This document shows, piece by piece, positions 24,314 through 32,700 of a DNA stretch of 37,963 nucleotides. The position numbers and the translations under genes are program-made. The notes under the pieces were generated by a model. The model worked only from the letters and a program-made list of their open reading frames with translations. It had not been told where the DNA came from and did not search any database. This stretch comes from Candidatus Poribacteria bacterium (GTDB lineage: Bacteria > Poribacteria > WGA-4E > WGA-3G): assembly GCA_028824125.1 (NCBI GenBank), contig JAPPES010000013.1, forward strand, positions 1 through 37,963, read 5' to 3'. Numbering within the stretch: the stretch's first letter is position 1; the number at the start of each line of letters is the position of its first letter.

Positions 24314-26434
24314 ATGGCATCATGGGGAGAAGCGAGCCAGTCTCGGCTTATTGGCAAGCGGATTACCCGTTTGTCCGGTAAGGAAAAAGTTACAGGAAAA
24401 GCAAAGTATACCTTTGACATCAATAGACCCGGGATGCTCTACGGACGTATCCTGCGATCCGAAGTTGCACATGCAAACGTAACGGATCTTGATCTAACCC
24501 GTGCTGAAGAATTGCCCGGTGTCAAAGCGGTTATTCCATTAATTGAAGTCGGCAGGAAAATCCGTTATCAAGGACAAGAGATGGCTGCAGTTGCAGCGGA
24601 AACTGACGACATCGCTAAAGACGCATTAAGGTTGATTTATGTTGAATTAGAAGAATTACCTTTCGTCGTTACGGAAGCGGATGCGATGGCAGAAGGCGCA
24701 CCGCAAATTCGTGATGACTGGAAGGGAAATCAGAGTAATCCCGGGACAAACAAAAATGGTGATGTGGAGGCAGGATTCGCTGAATCTGCTGTTACAGTAG
24801 AAGCTACCTATCACACACCTGTCCAAACACACGTCTGCTTGGAAACACACGGGCATGTTGCAGAATGGACAGATGAACAAAATCTAACCGTTTGGGCATC
24901 TACACAGGCGGTTTTCGGAGTCCGAAACGACCTTGCACGTCGCTTTGAACTTCCCGCAAATCAGGTGCGGGTTATTACTGAACACATGGGGGGCGGCTTC
25001 GGTAGTAAATTTGGTCCCGGAGTAGAAGGGCATACTGCAGCACAATTGTCCCGCATGACCGGAAGACCGGTAAAATTAATGTTGACGCGGAAGGCTGAAC
25101 ACCTTGTCGCGGGGAATAGACCGTCAATGACACAGCATGTAAAGGCAGGTGCAACTCGCGATGGACGACTTATCGCTTATGATATGCGTGGCTACGGCAC
25201 GGGTGGCATCTCCAGTGGAGCAGGTTTCCAAGCACCTTATGTCTACCATGTCCCAAATAGACGAACCGAACGGTTTAATGTTGCTGTTAATGCAGGTAAC
25301 CAGCGTGCAATGCGTGCGCCTGGGCATCCACAAGGTGCCTTTGCAATGGATTCATTGATGGATGAACTTGCAGAAAAACTGGGCATGAACCCGCTTGAAT
25401 TCAGACGTATTAATGACTCAAATGAGGTGCGTCAAGCACAATATACCCTCGGTGCACAAGAAATTGGGTGGCATAGACGCAACAGTGTCCCCGGTTCTGG
25501 AACGGGTGTTAAGAAGCGCGGTATGGGTGTCGGTAGCGGCTTATGGGGCGGTGGCGGCGGTAGAGGTACGCAAGCGCGTGTTACCATCAACGCTGACGGT
25601 ACCGTTGAAGCAGTTACTGGTACACAAGACATCGGCACCGGTATTCGGACTGCCATCGCTATTATTGTTGCAGAAGAGTTGGGACTTTCACCTACCGATA
25701 TTTCGGTAAAAATAGGTGATAGCGGTCCTGGATTACCCTCCGGCGGTAGTGGCGGAAGCCAAACGACTGCATCTGTCGCACCGGTTATTAAAACCGCAGC
25801 GGCAGCAGCGAAACAAAAGTTGTTTGAACACGTCGCACCCTTATTGCAGGCACCAGTGGATGACTTGCGTGTGGGAACTGGTACTATCTATGTCGCTTCT
25901 GATAGGACAAAGACAGTTGCGTGGCGCCAGGCTACAGGTCTACTCGGACAGGAAAGCATTAGCGAAGGCGGAAATTGGGATCAAGAACTTCGACAAGGCG
26001 GTGTTGCAGGCACGCAGTTTGCTGAAGTTGAAGTTGATACCCAAACAGGTCACGTGAAAGTGCTCAAGATCGTTGCTGTCCAAGATTGCGGCTTAGCCAT
26101 TAACCGATTAACAACGGAAAGTCAGATTAACGGCGGCGTTATCATGGGATTAGGGCAAGCGCTTCTGGAGGAGCGTATTATGGATCCTCAAACCGGACGA
26201 ATGCTCAACGCTAACCTTGAAGATTACAAGGTTCCTGGAACCTTTGAGATACCTGAAATCAAATCAATTGTTTTTGATACGCATCGGAAGGTTACGGGTG
26301 TCGGTGAACCACCATGTATTCCGACACTTGGCGCAATCGCCAATGCTGTTTACAATGCGATTGGTGTCCGGATTCGGGAACTGCCGATAACACCGGATAA
26401 AGTCCTCACCGCACTTGCTGAGAAGAAAGCATAA
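24314..26434 (+). CDS. Molybdopterin-binding large subunit of aldehyde oxidoreductase/xanthine dehydrogenase
   Basis: 706 aa from the ATG at 24314, supported by AAGGAG eight bases before it; an in-frame TTG at 24296 overlaps that site and is rejected. An a/b hammerhead domain (about 15-125) precedes the molybdopterin domain. Landmarks are GGGFGSKFGPGVEGHTAAQL, RAPGHPQGAFAMDSLMDELA, QDIGTG, SGGSGGSQTTASV and the active-site Glu (about 665) in TGVGEPPCIPTLGAIANAV. The family hydroxylates aldehydes or N-heterocycles using water-derived oxygen. The substrate cannot be read; the absence of obvious xanthine-binding Arg/Glu pairs was not tested. There is no own signal peptide, so it should travel with the TAT-tagged Fe-S subunit. 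Eleven bases separate it from the FAD subunit. Confidence 0.95.
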   Translation: MASWGEASQSRLIGKRITRLSGKEKVTGKAKYTFDINRPGMLYGRILRSEVAHANVTDLDLTRAEELPGVKAVIPLIEVGRKIRYQGQEMAAVAAETDDIAKDALRLIYVELEELPFVVTEADAMAEGAPQIRDDWKGNQSNPGTNKNGDVEAGFAESAVTVEATYHTPVQTHVCLETHGHVAEWTDEQNLTVWASTQAVFGVRNDLARRFELPANQVRVITEHMGGGFGSKFGPGVEGHTAAQLSRMTGRPVKLMLTRKAEHLVAGNRPSMTQHVKAGATRDGRLIAYDMRGYGTGGISSGAGFQAPYVYHVPNRRTERFNVAVNAGNQRAMRAPGHPQGAFAMDSLMDELAEKLGMNPLEFRRINDSNEVRQAQYTLGAQEIGWHRRNSVPGSGTGVKKRGMGVGSGLWGGGGGRGTQARVTINADGTVEAVTGTQDIGTGIRTAIAIIVAEELGLSPTDISVKIGDSGPGLPSGGSGGSQTTASVAPVIKTAAAAAKQKLFEHVAPLLQAPVDDLRVGTGTIYVASDRTKTVAWRQATGLLGQESISEGGNWDQELRQGGVAGTQFAEVEVDTQTGHVKVLKIVAVQDCGLAINRLTTESQINGGVIMGLGQALLEERIMDPQTGRMLNANLEDYKVPGTFEIPEIKSIVFDTHRKVTGVGEPPCIPTLGAIANAVYNAIGVRIRELPITPDKVLTALAEKKA

Positions 26435-26445
26435 GGAGGTAAACA

Positions 26446-27426
26446 ATGGATAAATTTAGTTACGTTAACGCGACCAGTCTGAAACAGGTTACCTCACTAC
26501 TGAGTGACAGCGGATGGGGCGAAGTAATGATGATAGCAGGCGGGACTGATCTGCTCAGTGAACTCAAAGAGTACATTGAAACCCCGAAAACACTGGTTAA
26601 TCTTAAGACGTTGCCTGGAATGGATAGCATATCCGCCAATGCATCGGGCTTAAAAATCGGTGCGTTAGCCACTGTCGCTGATATTGCAATGCACCCAACG
26701 ATTCAGCAATACTACACTGTGCTTGCACAGGCAGCAGCATCCGTAGCGACACCCCAGATTCGGAACGTGGGTACACTCGGTGGTAATCTCTGCCAACGTC
26801 CTCGGTGCTGGTATTACCGAGATGAGACTGTCAACTGTCTCAAGAAAGGTGGAGACATCTGTTATGCTGTTAATGGCTTGAGCAAATATCACGCTATCCT
26901 TGGCGGGGATCCGGTCTACATTGTGCATCCTTCGGACATTGCTCCCGCGCTAATTGCACTCAACGCGTCTCTCAAAATTGCAGGGCCAGAAGGCGAGAAA
27001 ACGTTAAAAGTTGAGGAATTCTTTACCTTGCCAGCAGCAAATCCGTTTCGGGAAAACGTGCTTGAACCGAATGAAATCGTTGTTGAAGTTCAGGTGCCAC
27101 AGCCTAAACCGAATACAAAGAGTTTTTATTTGAAAGCGCGGGAAAAAGGTGCGCCCGACTTTGCATTGGCAAGCGTCGCGGGTGTCTTTGAGATGATGGG
27201 GAAGACATGCCAAACTGCAAGTGTCGTCCTCGGTGGTGTTGCGCCTGCGCCATGGCGTTCCGCAGAAGCTGAAACCGCTCTCACTGGTAAAATGATAAAC
27301 GAATCGGTCAGCATGAAGGCAGGCGCAGAAGCTGTTAAGGATGCACAACCCATGAACGATAACGTGTATAAAGTTACCTTAACCCAGAATCTTGTCAGTC
27401 GCACTGCAATGATGGCAGTCAGTTAG
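26446..27426 (+). CDS. FAD-binding subunit with extra 4Fe-4S cysteines (PaoB/YagS-like)
   Basis: 326 aa. The FAD pyrophosphate loop is AGGTDLL (31-37), followed by ATPQIRNVGTLGGNL, the second FAD-binding block. Directly after it, Cys116, Cys121, Cys131 and Cys139 (CQRPRCWYYR then NCLKKGGDIC) match the 4Fe-4S insert that sets PaoB-like subunits apart from ordinary xanthine dehydrogenase FAD subunits. The C-terminal CO-dehydrogenase-type domain includes ASVAGVFEM and VVLGGVAPAPWR. It takes electrons from the 2Fe-2S subunit and hands them to an acceptor. GGAGG lies seven bases before the ATG. Confidence 0.94.
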   Translation: MDKFSYVNATSLKQVTSLLSDSGWGEVMMIAGGTDLLSELKEYIETPKTLVNLKTLPGMDSISANASGLKIGALATVADIAMHPTIQQYYTVLAQAAASVATPQIRNVGTLGGNLCQRPRCWYYRDETVNCLKKGGDICYAVNGLSKYHAILGGDPVYIVHPSDIAPALIALNASLKIAGPEGEKTLKVEEFFTLPAANPFRENVLEPNEIVVEVQVPQPKPNTKSFYLKAREKGAPDFALASVAGVFEMMGKTCQTASVVLGGVAPAPWRSAEAETALTGKMINESVSMKAGAEAVKDAQPMNDNVYKVTLTQNLVSRTAMMAVS

Positions 27427-27438
27427 AGGAGGAAGAAT

Positions 27439-27678
27439 ATGTTAGAGGGAAAAACACTCCCAATTTTTAATCGTCCTATATGCCAAGACCTCCGGACGAA
27501 GGCAATTTACATTCCCGGTGGTAACTTGCAGAATCTCGTGGAAGAAAATCCGGGAACGCACTACTGGTGCAATTGCACAATGCAGGTGGTCGGTCCCGAC
27601 GATCAATTTGTGTCTCCTAACGCCTGCAAACAATCGCGCTCCTGCTTCAATCCAATAGGTGGAAAGCCTGTAGTGTAA
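27439..27678 (+). CDS. Small Cys-rich protein at the end of the aldehyde oxidoreductase operon
   Basis: 79 aa with GAGGAGG seven bases before the ATG and only 12 bases after the FAD subunit gene, so surely co-transcribed. Five cysteines (C15, the WCNC pair near 44-46, C63, C69) and no signal or membrane segment. The pattern CNCTMQVVGPDDQFVSPNAC suggests a small metal- or disulfide-bound beta fold. I do not recognise the family. PaoABC operons often end in a cofactor-insertion chaperone (PaoD), but this protein is far too short to be one. A role in cluster or Mo-cofactor handling is only a guess. Confidence 0.75.
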   Translation: MLEGKTLPIFNRPICQDLRTKAIYIPGGNLQNLVEENPGTHYWCNCTMQVVGPDDQFVSPNACKQSRSCFNPIGGKPVV

Positions 27679-27684
27679 TCCACA

Positions 27685-27734
27685 AAAATTGTTATCGGTT
27701 ATCAGACAAAACACTGATAACCGATAACAATTTT
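27685..27734 (+). terminator. 21-bp perfect stem-loop ending the aldehyde oxidoreductase operon
   Basis: The arms at 27685-27705 and 27714-27734 are perfect inverted repeats of 21 bases with an 8-base loop. The right arm ends in TTTT, followed by GCCTTTCTTT. Seven bases after the stop codon of the last gene, it fits a strong, possibly two-way, terminator. Confidence 0.75.
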
Positions 27735-27756
27735 GCCTTTCTTTAGAATCTTAATA

Positions 27757-28212
27757 ATGTTCCTTAAACCTTTGCTCCAATGGTTGCATGTCGGTTCTGT
27801 CGTCTTACTAATAGGCGGTTTTTTCTTTTTCCGTGTTGTCCTCATCCCAATTGCCAATCGTTCTCCCACCCCAGATACTCTTATCTCCTCCGCACTCAAA
27901 CGCTTCAGTGGAATAGTCTGGCCCACCTTATTGACCGTACTTATATCTGGGCTGTATAACGTTATCACCTTCTTTAGAACTGCTCGAGCCGCTGCTACAG
28001 AATCTGTTGATGTAGATTACTCGCTTTACATACTTGTTTTAGCTGTCAAATTCTTTATCGTTTTTCTGATATATACGCTTGCAATTGTATTAACCTTCCC
28101 TTATCCTGTTTTTGCGGTATTTCAGAAAAGACCTGCACCGTGGTTAAACATTGTTATTATTTTGGGATTGGTAATTATATTTTTATCCGCCTTTTTACGC
28201 CGCATGGCTTAA
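27757..28212 (+). CDS. CopD-like four-helix membrane protein
   Basis: 151 aa from the ATG at 27757; an in-frame TTG at 27733 lies inside the terminator stem and is rejected. Four hydrophobic helices (about 2-25, 57-77, 88-115, 125-145). The first holds LQWLHVGSVVLLIGGFFFFR, with a His facing the membrane as in CopD-type proteins (copper resistance protein D or heme-handling relatives). The second has VWPTLLTVLISGLYN, a W.....SG pattern of the same family. Function in copper or heme transfer is family-based inference. No ribosome site is clear. It stands alone between the terminator and a repeat. Confidence 0.7.
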   Translation: MFLKPLLQWLHVGSVVLLIGGFFFFRVVLIPIANRSPTPDTLISSALKRFSGIVWPTLLTVLISGLYNVITFFRTARAAATESVDVDYSLYILVLAVKFFIVFLIYTLAIVLTFPYPVFAVFQKRPAPWLNIVIILGLVIIFLSAFLRRMA

Positions 28213-28290
28213 GAGAGCTGACCTTTTCACAACTATAGACATTGCAAGAAAAACGGTCATCCTGTCCGCGCGTGTTGTCTGAATCGCGGA

Positions 28291-28410
28291 TTTTTGTAGC
28301 ACAAACTTCCAGTTTGTGTCATATAGTAGAATCCACAATTAAGTTCACACATGAAAGACTACCCTTTATCCCGCCCCAACCCCCGAATCGAGGGGAATAC
28401 GTAAGTCCTG
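28291..28410. repeat. 120-bp dispersed repeat, inverted copy at 37676
   Basis: The segment reads, in order: a GTAGCACAAACTTCCAGTTT hairpin arm, TATAGTAGAATCCACAATTA (28322-28341), a C-rich stretch and GTAAGTCCTG. The reverse complement of 37676-37797 follows the same order with about nine of ten bases equal. It is preceded by a TGTCTGAATCGCGGA tip (28276-28290), also near the 37-kb copy. Confidence 0.75.
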
Positions 28411-28460
28411 TGTATTTTGCAGTGGTTATCAGTTCACTTCGCTGACTTGAACGAATACGT

Positions 28461-29867
28461 CTATGGCGTTGGGGTGCTTACGGACATTCTATTCTGTTTT
28501 GTCATCTTAATATCGCCCCCAACACAGCGAAGTGTCAAAAGGGGACCGCTATCATTGATGTCCCCGTGCAACTGTCCTATTTTAAGCGAGCCTTGGACAA
28601 CCATAGTCACAGGAAATTCGGTTGTGATCTTGCCATCACTACTTTTCGCATCAATTTTTACGTCAATCTCTGGGATGAGCGAAACAGAGATACTACCACC
28701 GGTCGCGTCTAAAACAGAATCTTCCTGAAGCTGCCCAGAAATTTTGGCATCAATAGACCCCTTCGCGGTTTTGGCAGCGACAGTACCTTCGGTTTCAAGT
28801 CCTATATTTCCATCAGTAGTTTCGACTTCCGCTCCACCTTTGCAACGGCTAAGTCTTATATTTCCGTCAGCGGTTTGTGCTAAGATATGGCCAAGAACAT
28901 TGGTCTGCAAAAGATTTCCTTTAGACGTTATCGTGTCAAGTGTCCCGATGTGTTCATTAACCTCTATGTTGCCGTGTGTAGTTCGAAGATAAACATCTCC
29001 TTTACATCCTGTCAGCTTGACATTACCTTTGGATGTATACCCAATAACTGGCCCAGTGATGTTTTCAAACTGTAGTTCACCACTAATCGTTTTGGCGCTA
29101 ACTTTACCCTCTACATTGGCAACAGAAATATCACCGTTTTCGGTTTGCATATTAACATCGTAACGCTGCGGCACTCTTATTTCAAAATGGACCTCAAAAC
29201 GACTGGCAATTTTTTCCCAATATCTTTTGCTACCTTTGAATTTCGCATCAATATGAAGGTTTTTATCTTGGTGGTCAAAACTTATATCAAAATCCTTAAG
29301 GATATCAACGGCATGTTTATCAACTTTTAGTTGCGCAGAACGGCGGACAGTAACGCCGATAGTGTCGCTTTGTGATGTTTGTATATCAATGTTCCCAAGC
29401 TCTGTTGCCACTGTTAACTGCCCCGCTTCACCTACATTGAATGATTCTTTTATATCGTCCAATGTAGCTTCTGTGAGGAATTGCGGCATAGATTTGCGAA
29501 TCAGGACACCTATTTTTCCTTCCTTTAAATCTTCACTTACGTCGTCAATAAATTTTTTACCAAGAATGTTCGTCATCATGCCTTTTAGATCGGATGATGT
29601 TCCTAATCCCTCACTTAGGTAGGCTGCAAGATGATTACAGGCAATACTTATTTCGCCAAAAGCTGCATCTTCTTGTAATGGATCAAAGAGATTCTTAGGG
29701 ACGACATTCATCTCATCCAGTCGTTGTAAAACTTTATTAAATTGGGAAATGCATCGACTTTCACTATCTTTATAGTTTTCTGTCAATATGGCATCTTCAG
29801 CGATTTTCGCTGTCTGTTCCAGCATCTGAAATAGTCCGCGAATTTCTTGTTGTCGTTCCTGTTCCAT
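28461..29867 (-). CDS. DUF4097-type beta-solenoid protein
   Basis: 468 aa. An N-terminal helical domain (about 1-130) is followed by a repeat domain. There, units of about 19-21 residues carry T-x-x-G-(D/N)-(I/L)-x-(L/V), for example TENGDISVANVEG, TISGELQFENITG, TTHGNIEVNEHIG, TADGNIRLSRCKG and TTDGNIGLETEG. This is the DUF4097 "putative adhesin" fold, expected to be a right-handed beta-solenoid. No signal peptide or membrane helix is visible, so surface display is doubtful. It follows the ECF sigma gene on the same strand across 104 bases. In other genomes DUF4097 proteins often sit next to sigma/anti-sigma genes, so it may take part in that regulon. GGAGG precedes the ATG. Confidence 0.85.
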   Translation of the reverse strand: MEQERQQEIRGLFQMLEQTAKIAEDAILTENYKDSESRCISQFNKVLQRLDEMNVVPKNLFDPLQEDAAFGEISIACNHLAAYLSEGLGTSSDLKGMMTNILGKKFIDDVSEDLKEGKIGVLIRKSMPQFLTEATLDDIKESFNVGEAGQLTVATELGNIDIQTSQSDTIGVTVRRSAQLKVDKHAVDILKDFDISFDHQDKNLHIDAKFKGSKRYWEKIASRFEVHFEIRVPQRYDVNMQTENGDISVANVEGKVSAKTISGELQFENITGPVIGYTSKGNVKLTGCKGDVYLRTTHGNIEVNEHIGTLDTITSKGNLLQTNVLGHILAQTADGNIRLSRCKGGAEVETTDGNIGLETEGTVAAKTAKGSIDAKISGQLQEDSVLDATGGSISVSLIPEIDVKIDAKSSDGKITTEFPVTMVVQGSLKIGQLHGDINDSGPLLTLRCVGGDIKMTKQNRMSVSTPTP

Positions 29868-29926
29868 GTGAGATACCTCCTAATGTGAATGTTTTTCTTT
29901 TGAACCCAGTTAGCACTCGGAAGAAA

Positions 29927-29955
29927 CCCCTAAATCCCCCTTATCAGTGGGACTT
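29927..29955. repeat. 29-base fragment identical to part of the 22737-22869 element
   Basis: Exact match to 22817-22845 in the same orientation, placed between the ECF sigma gene and the DUF4097 gene. Only the core is present, without the CAGGACTTACG ends. Confidence 0.75.
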
Positions 29956-29971
29956 CATCTCCTCTCGCTTG

Positions 29972-30556
29972 TTATAATATCTCTCCATACCCTCGTTTTT
30001 CTAAAAGTGATTTTAGTAAATCTTTTGCTTTGTGCAGCCGCCATTTTACAGTCGTTAAGGGAAGCGATAAAAATTCGGCAATACGTTTCTGCGGCATATC
30101 CACCCAGTAATAGAGTTTGATAACCTCCTGAAATTCAGGTGGTAATGAATTAATTGCATCTCTAATGGCTTCATGAGTAGATTGCTGCACTAAAATTTTT
30201 GCTGGATCAGAAGAAGCGGGATCTGCCTCTACTTGCAATTCTGCCTCTATATCCTCATGCAGTTGAAACTTACTCGCCCGTTTCATGAATCGCAGTGCAC
30301 GGTTACGTGTAATTGAATAAAGCCAGGAACCGAACCGATTCAGATTCTCAAGTTGAGGTAGTGCTTCAAAAGCGAGTAGAAAAGCGTCTTGGACAATATC
30401 TTCTGCATCTGTTGGATTCCGAACGATTTGTTGTGCTACGGTCAGCATCGCTCGCTGATACCGAAGCACCAATTCATCAAATGCTTCAAGATTGTCTGCA
30501 AGCACCGCAATTATTAGTTCAGCATCTTCCGCATCTTTTAATTCTTTTGCGCTCAT
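29972..30556 (-). CDS. ECF-type RNA polymerase sigma factor
   Basis: 194 aa from the ATG at 30556, preferred because GGAG lies ten bases before it; 12 more codons upstream stay open without such a site. Region 2 (about 22-95) has AFDELVLRYQRAMLTVAQQI, DAEDIVQDAFLLAFEALPQL and FGSWLYSITRNRALRFMKR. Region 4 (about 135-190) has LPPEFQEVIKLYYWVDMPQKRIAEFL and the recognition helix TTVKWRLHKAKDLLK. Regions 1 and 3 are missing, as in ECF factors. The usual membrane anti-sigma factor is not next door; the DUF4097 protein downstream takes that place. The signal and target promoters are unknown. Confidence 0.93.
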   Translation of the reverse strand: MSAKELKDAEDAELIIAVLADNLEAFDELVLRYQRAMLTVAQQIVRNPTDAEDIVQDAFLLAFEALPQLENLNRFGSWLYSITRNRALRFMKRASKFQLHEDIEAELQVEADPASSDPAKILVQQSTHEAIRDAINSLPPEFQEVIKLYYWVDMPQKRIAEFLSLPLTTVKWRLHKAKDLLKSLLEKRGYGEIL

Positions 30557-30768
30557 GAAACAATTTCTCCTTTTCCTATATATTAGAGACATTATTGCCC
30601 GAAAAGGATAGTACTTTGCTTTCAGATGCGGTACTGAAAATGATCAAAAGATAATAGGGTTTCAGATGTGCCTGTAAATCCTACAAACATCAATTCGGCA
30701 CTACTTTTCCCGACAGATGAACGGTGTTAAAATAAAATCATGGTTTCAGCGGTAAACTTTTACTCGTG

Positions 30769-31245
30769 CTAAGAACCGGGTCTGAAAAAAGTTACGAGAC
30801 ACCCACCAGCCGCTGCGAGCAAAATGCCAAGCACAAATTGCCAACGGATAGCCCCCCAACCCCCTTCAGGCGGATGCGACAGTGTTGCGACAATAGCATT
30901 CACTATCGGTGCACCCGCAAAAACAATTGACATTACCACAGCAGGTCTGCCTTTCGCACCGAATGCGAGTAAAACACCAAATGCGCCAATTGCCCCAACA
31001 ACCCCTGCCAGGAAAGACCATGATACGCCTTTCCCAGTAAAAGACCATTCAGCACCGTTTACAATAAGCATGAGTGCCGAACCGATAACAGCTACCAATA
31101 GATACGCAAGACCTACAAAGAGGAACGCTTTATAACGTCCATGCACAGCATCTTCCATAGACAATTGACCTTTATGAAGAAAAACGCCGTAGAGTCCCCA
31201 TGATGCCACAGTCATGACAACAAAAATAAGCCATGTTCTAACCAT
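30769..31245 (-). CDS. Half-size EamA/DMT-like membrane protein
   Basis: 158 aa with four to five hydrophobic helices (about 2-20, 42-64, 75-97, 100-120, 132-154). The glycine- and alanine-rich helices, the V-G-A-I-G-A-F-G-V-L-L stretch and the closing LGILLAAAGGCLVTFFRP are those of the drug/metabolite transporter superfamily. There, ten-helix members carry two EamA repeats; this gene has one. It may work as a dimer, as short DMT proteins do. AAAGGAG lies seven bases upstream of the ATG. The substrate is unknown. It stands alone; 30557-30768 holds no gene. Confidence 0.72.
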   Translation of the reverse strand: MVRTWLIFVVMTVASWGLYGVFLHKGQLSMEDAVHGRYKAFLFVGLAYLLVAVIGSALMLIVNGAEWSFTGKGVSWSFLAGVVGAIGAFGVLLAFGAKGRPAVVMSIVFAGAPIVNAIVATLSHPPEGGWGAIRWQFVLGILLAAAGGCLVTFFRPGS

Positions 31246-31356
31246 AATTTATGCTCCTTTGCTTTTGCCGACATACAAGTTTGATGTCGTGTAAAAATAA
31301 TACAGAATCTACAGTTTATAGGTGTGAAGAACGAAAAAGCACAACGAATTGAAATA

Positions 31357-32646
31357 CTAAAGATACTTTTCAAACACTTTCATCAACTGCTGTGCGGTGA
31401 TGATATCGCTGAATTTTTGATGTACGTTAGTCTTCCCTACTGTTCCTAATTGCTTCCGTTTTGAGGGGTCTCGGAATAGCTGAAATATACCTTCGGCAAG
31501 TGCTTCAGAAGATTCAGGTTCCACCAAAATACCGCCTTCGGTTGCTTTCACCATCTCTGGAAATGAGCCGTGTTGAGGTTGAACAACTGGTACTCCATTC
31601 GCAAGTGCTTCCAATATAGATAGACCTTTTGATTCACGGTAAACTGTGGGAACAGAAAAAACATGTAGACGGTTCAGAAAATCTATCTTTTGTGAACGTG
31701 TTACTTCCCCGTGATGTATAAAACTATCTTGCAATCCCCATGCATGAATTTGATTAACTAATTCCTCAAAATACGGTTCATCCTTTTTGCCGAGGTACCC
31801 TGCAACATGCAGTTCTATGTTATTCGCGCCCAGCTCCTTTGTCAGTGTATAGAACGCACTCACCAAGAGATGCAACCCTTTTTCAGGACAAATGCGCGCT
31901 AAGTAGCCGATTTTGAGGGGAGGAGGACCTGGTTTTTCATTTAGATTACCGTGTCCATCTAAATTCAAACCGAGTGGCACAACATCAATTTTATCAACGG
32001 GGATTTTTAGATACTCCTCTGCCATAAATTGGGCATAGTAGTTACAGGGGGCCACAAATCCATCCGCATCTGCAGCACGGTTTGCCAGCAGGTTTAAAGC
32101 CTCAGTTTTGTAAGGATCAATCAAATCACGAAGGAAAATATCTTCACCTTGAAGTCCACACACAACCGGAACATCTAAAGCATTTTTAATTTCTCTTGCA
32201 AAACCGACAAGCATGGAGTTCGTCAAATAGACGATGTCCGGTTGGTTGTCGACCTGAAGCCATTTGACCAATTTCTCTAACTCTTTCTTTTGATACCCTT
32301 GCTCAGCGCTGAGCATAGACACCGTCAACATACCCAAATCTCGAGCATCTGTTGAACCACTAAAACGTGCTAATCCGTTTAGTAATGATGGATTATCCAA
32401 AAGCCTATCAAATACCCAAGGCGTATGCCGAAACAAAGATAGTTTTTGTTGAAGGTATACGTTAATGCCACCAAAAAAGACGCGATTCAAACTCACATTT
32501 TCTTCATCTGTTCGGGTAGGTGTATATGTTGGAATCAACTCAACGTTATGCCCCTGTTTTTTTAGTACTGTCGCGACGGTATTGTCATGGATACAGGTGC
32601 CACAATACATTCCTGCAGCGCCTGCTGTAATATAAGCAACTTTCAT
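31357..32646 (-). CDS. GT4 glycosyltransferase
   Basis: 429 aa, GT-B fold. The N-terminus MKVAYITAGAAGMYCGTCIHDN is the glycine-rich acceptor-side loop with an unusual CGTC. The donor domain includes VPLGLNLDG, IGYLARICPEKGLHLLVSAF near 245-270 (the E-K-G-L pattern of GT4), and SVPTVYRESKGLSILEALANGVPVVQPQHGSFPEM near 335-375 with the E-x7-E type motif that grips the nucleotide sugar. It lies 54 bases beyond the symporter gene on the same strand and may share its transcript. Sugar and acceptor are not evident. The ribosome site before ATG 32646 is weak. Confidence 0.9.
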   Translation of the reverse strand: MKVAYITAGAAGMYCGTCIHDNTVATVLKKQGHNVELIPTYTPTRTDEENVSLNRVFFGGINVYLQQKLSLFRHTPWVFDRLLDNPSLLNGLARFSGSTDARDLGMLTVSMLSAEQGYQKKELEKLVKWLQVDNQPDIVYLTNSMLVGFAREIKNALDVPVVCGLQGEDIFLRDLIDPYKTEALNLLANRAADADGFVAPCNYYAQFMAEEYLKIPVDKIDVVPLGLNLDGHGNLNEKPGPPPLKIGYLARICPEKGLHLLVSAFYTLTKELGANNIELHVAGYLGKKDEPYFEELVNQIHAWGLQDSFIHHGEVTRSQKIDFLNRLHVFSVPTVYRESKGLSILEALANGVPVVQPQHGSFPEMVKATEGGILVEPESSEALAEGIFQLFRDPSKRKQLGTVGKTNVHQKFSDIITAQQLMKVFEKYL

Positions 32647-32700
32647 GTTTTAACTTTTCGCCAAGATTAATTGTGTAAACTTGCCAATCTCCCTAAGTCA

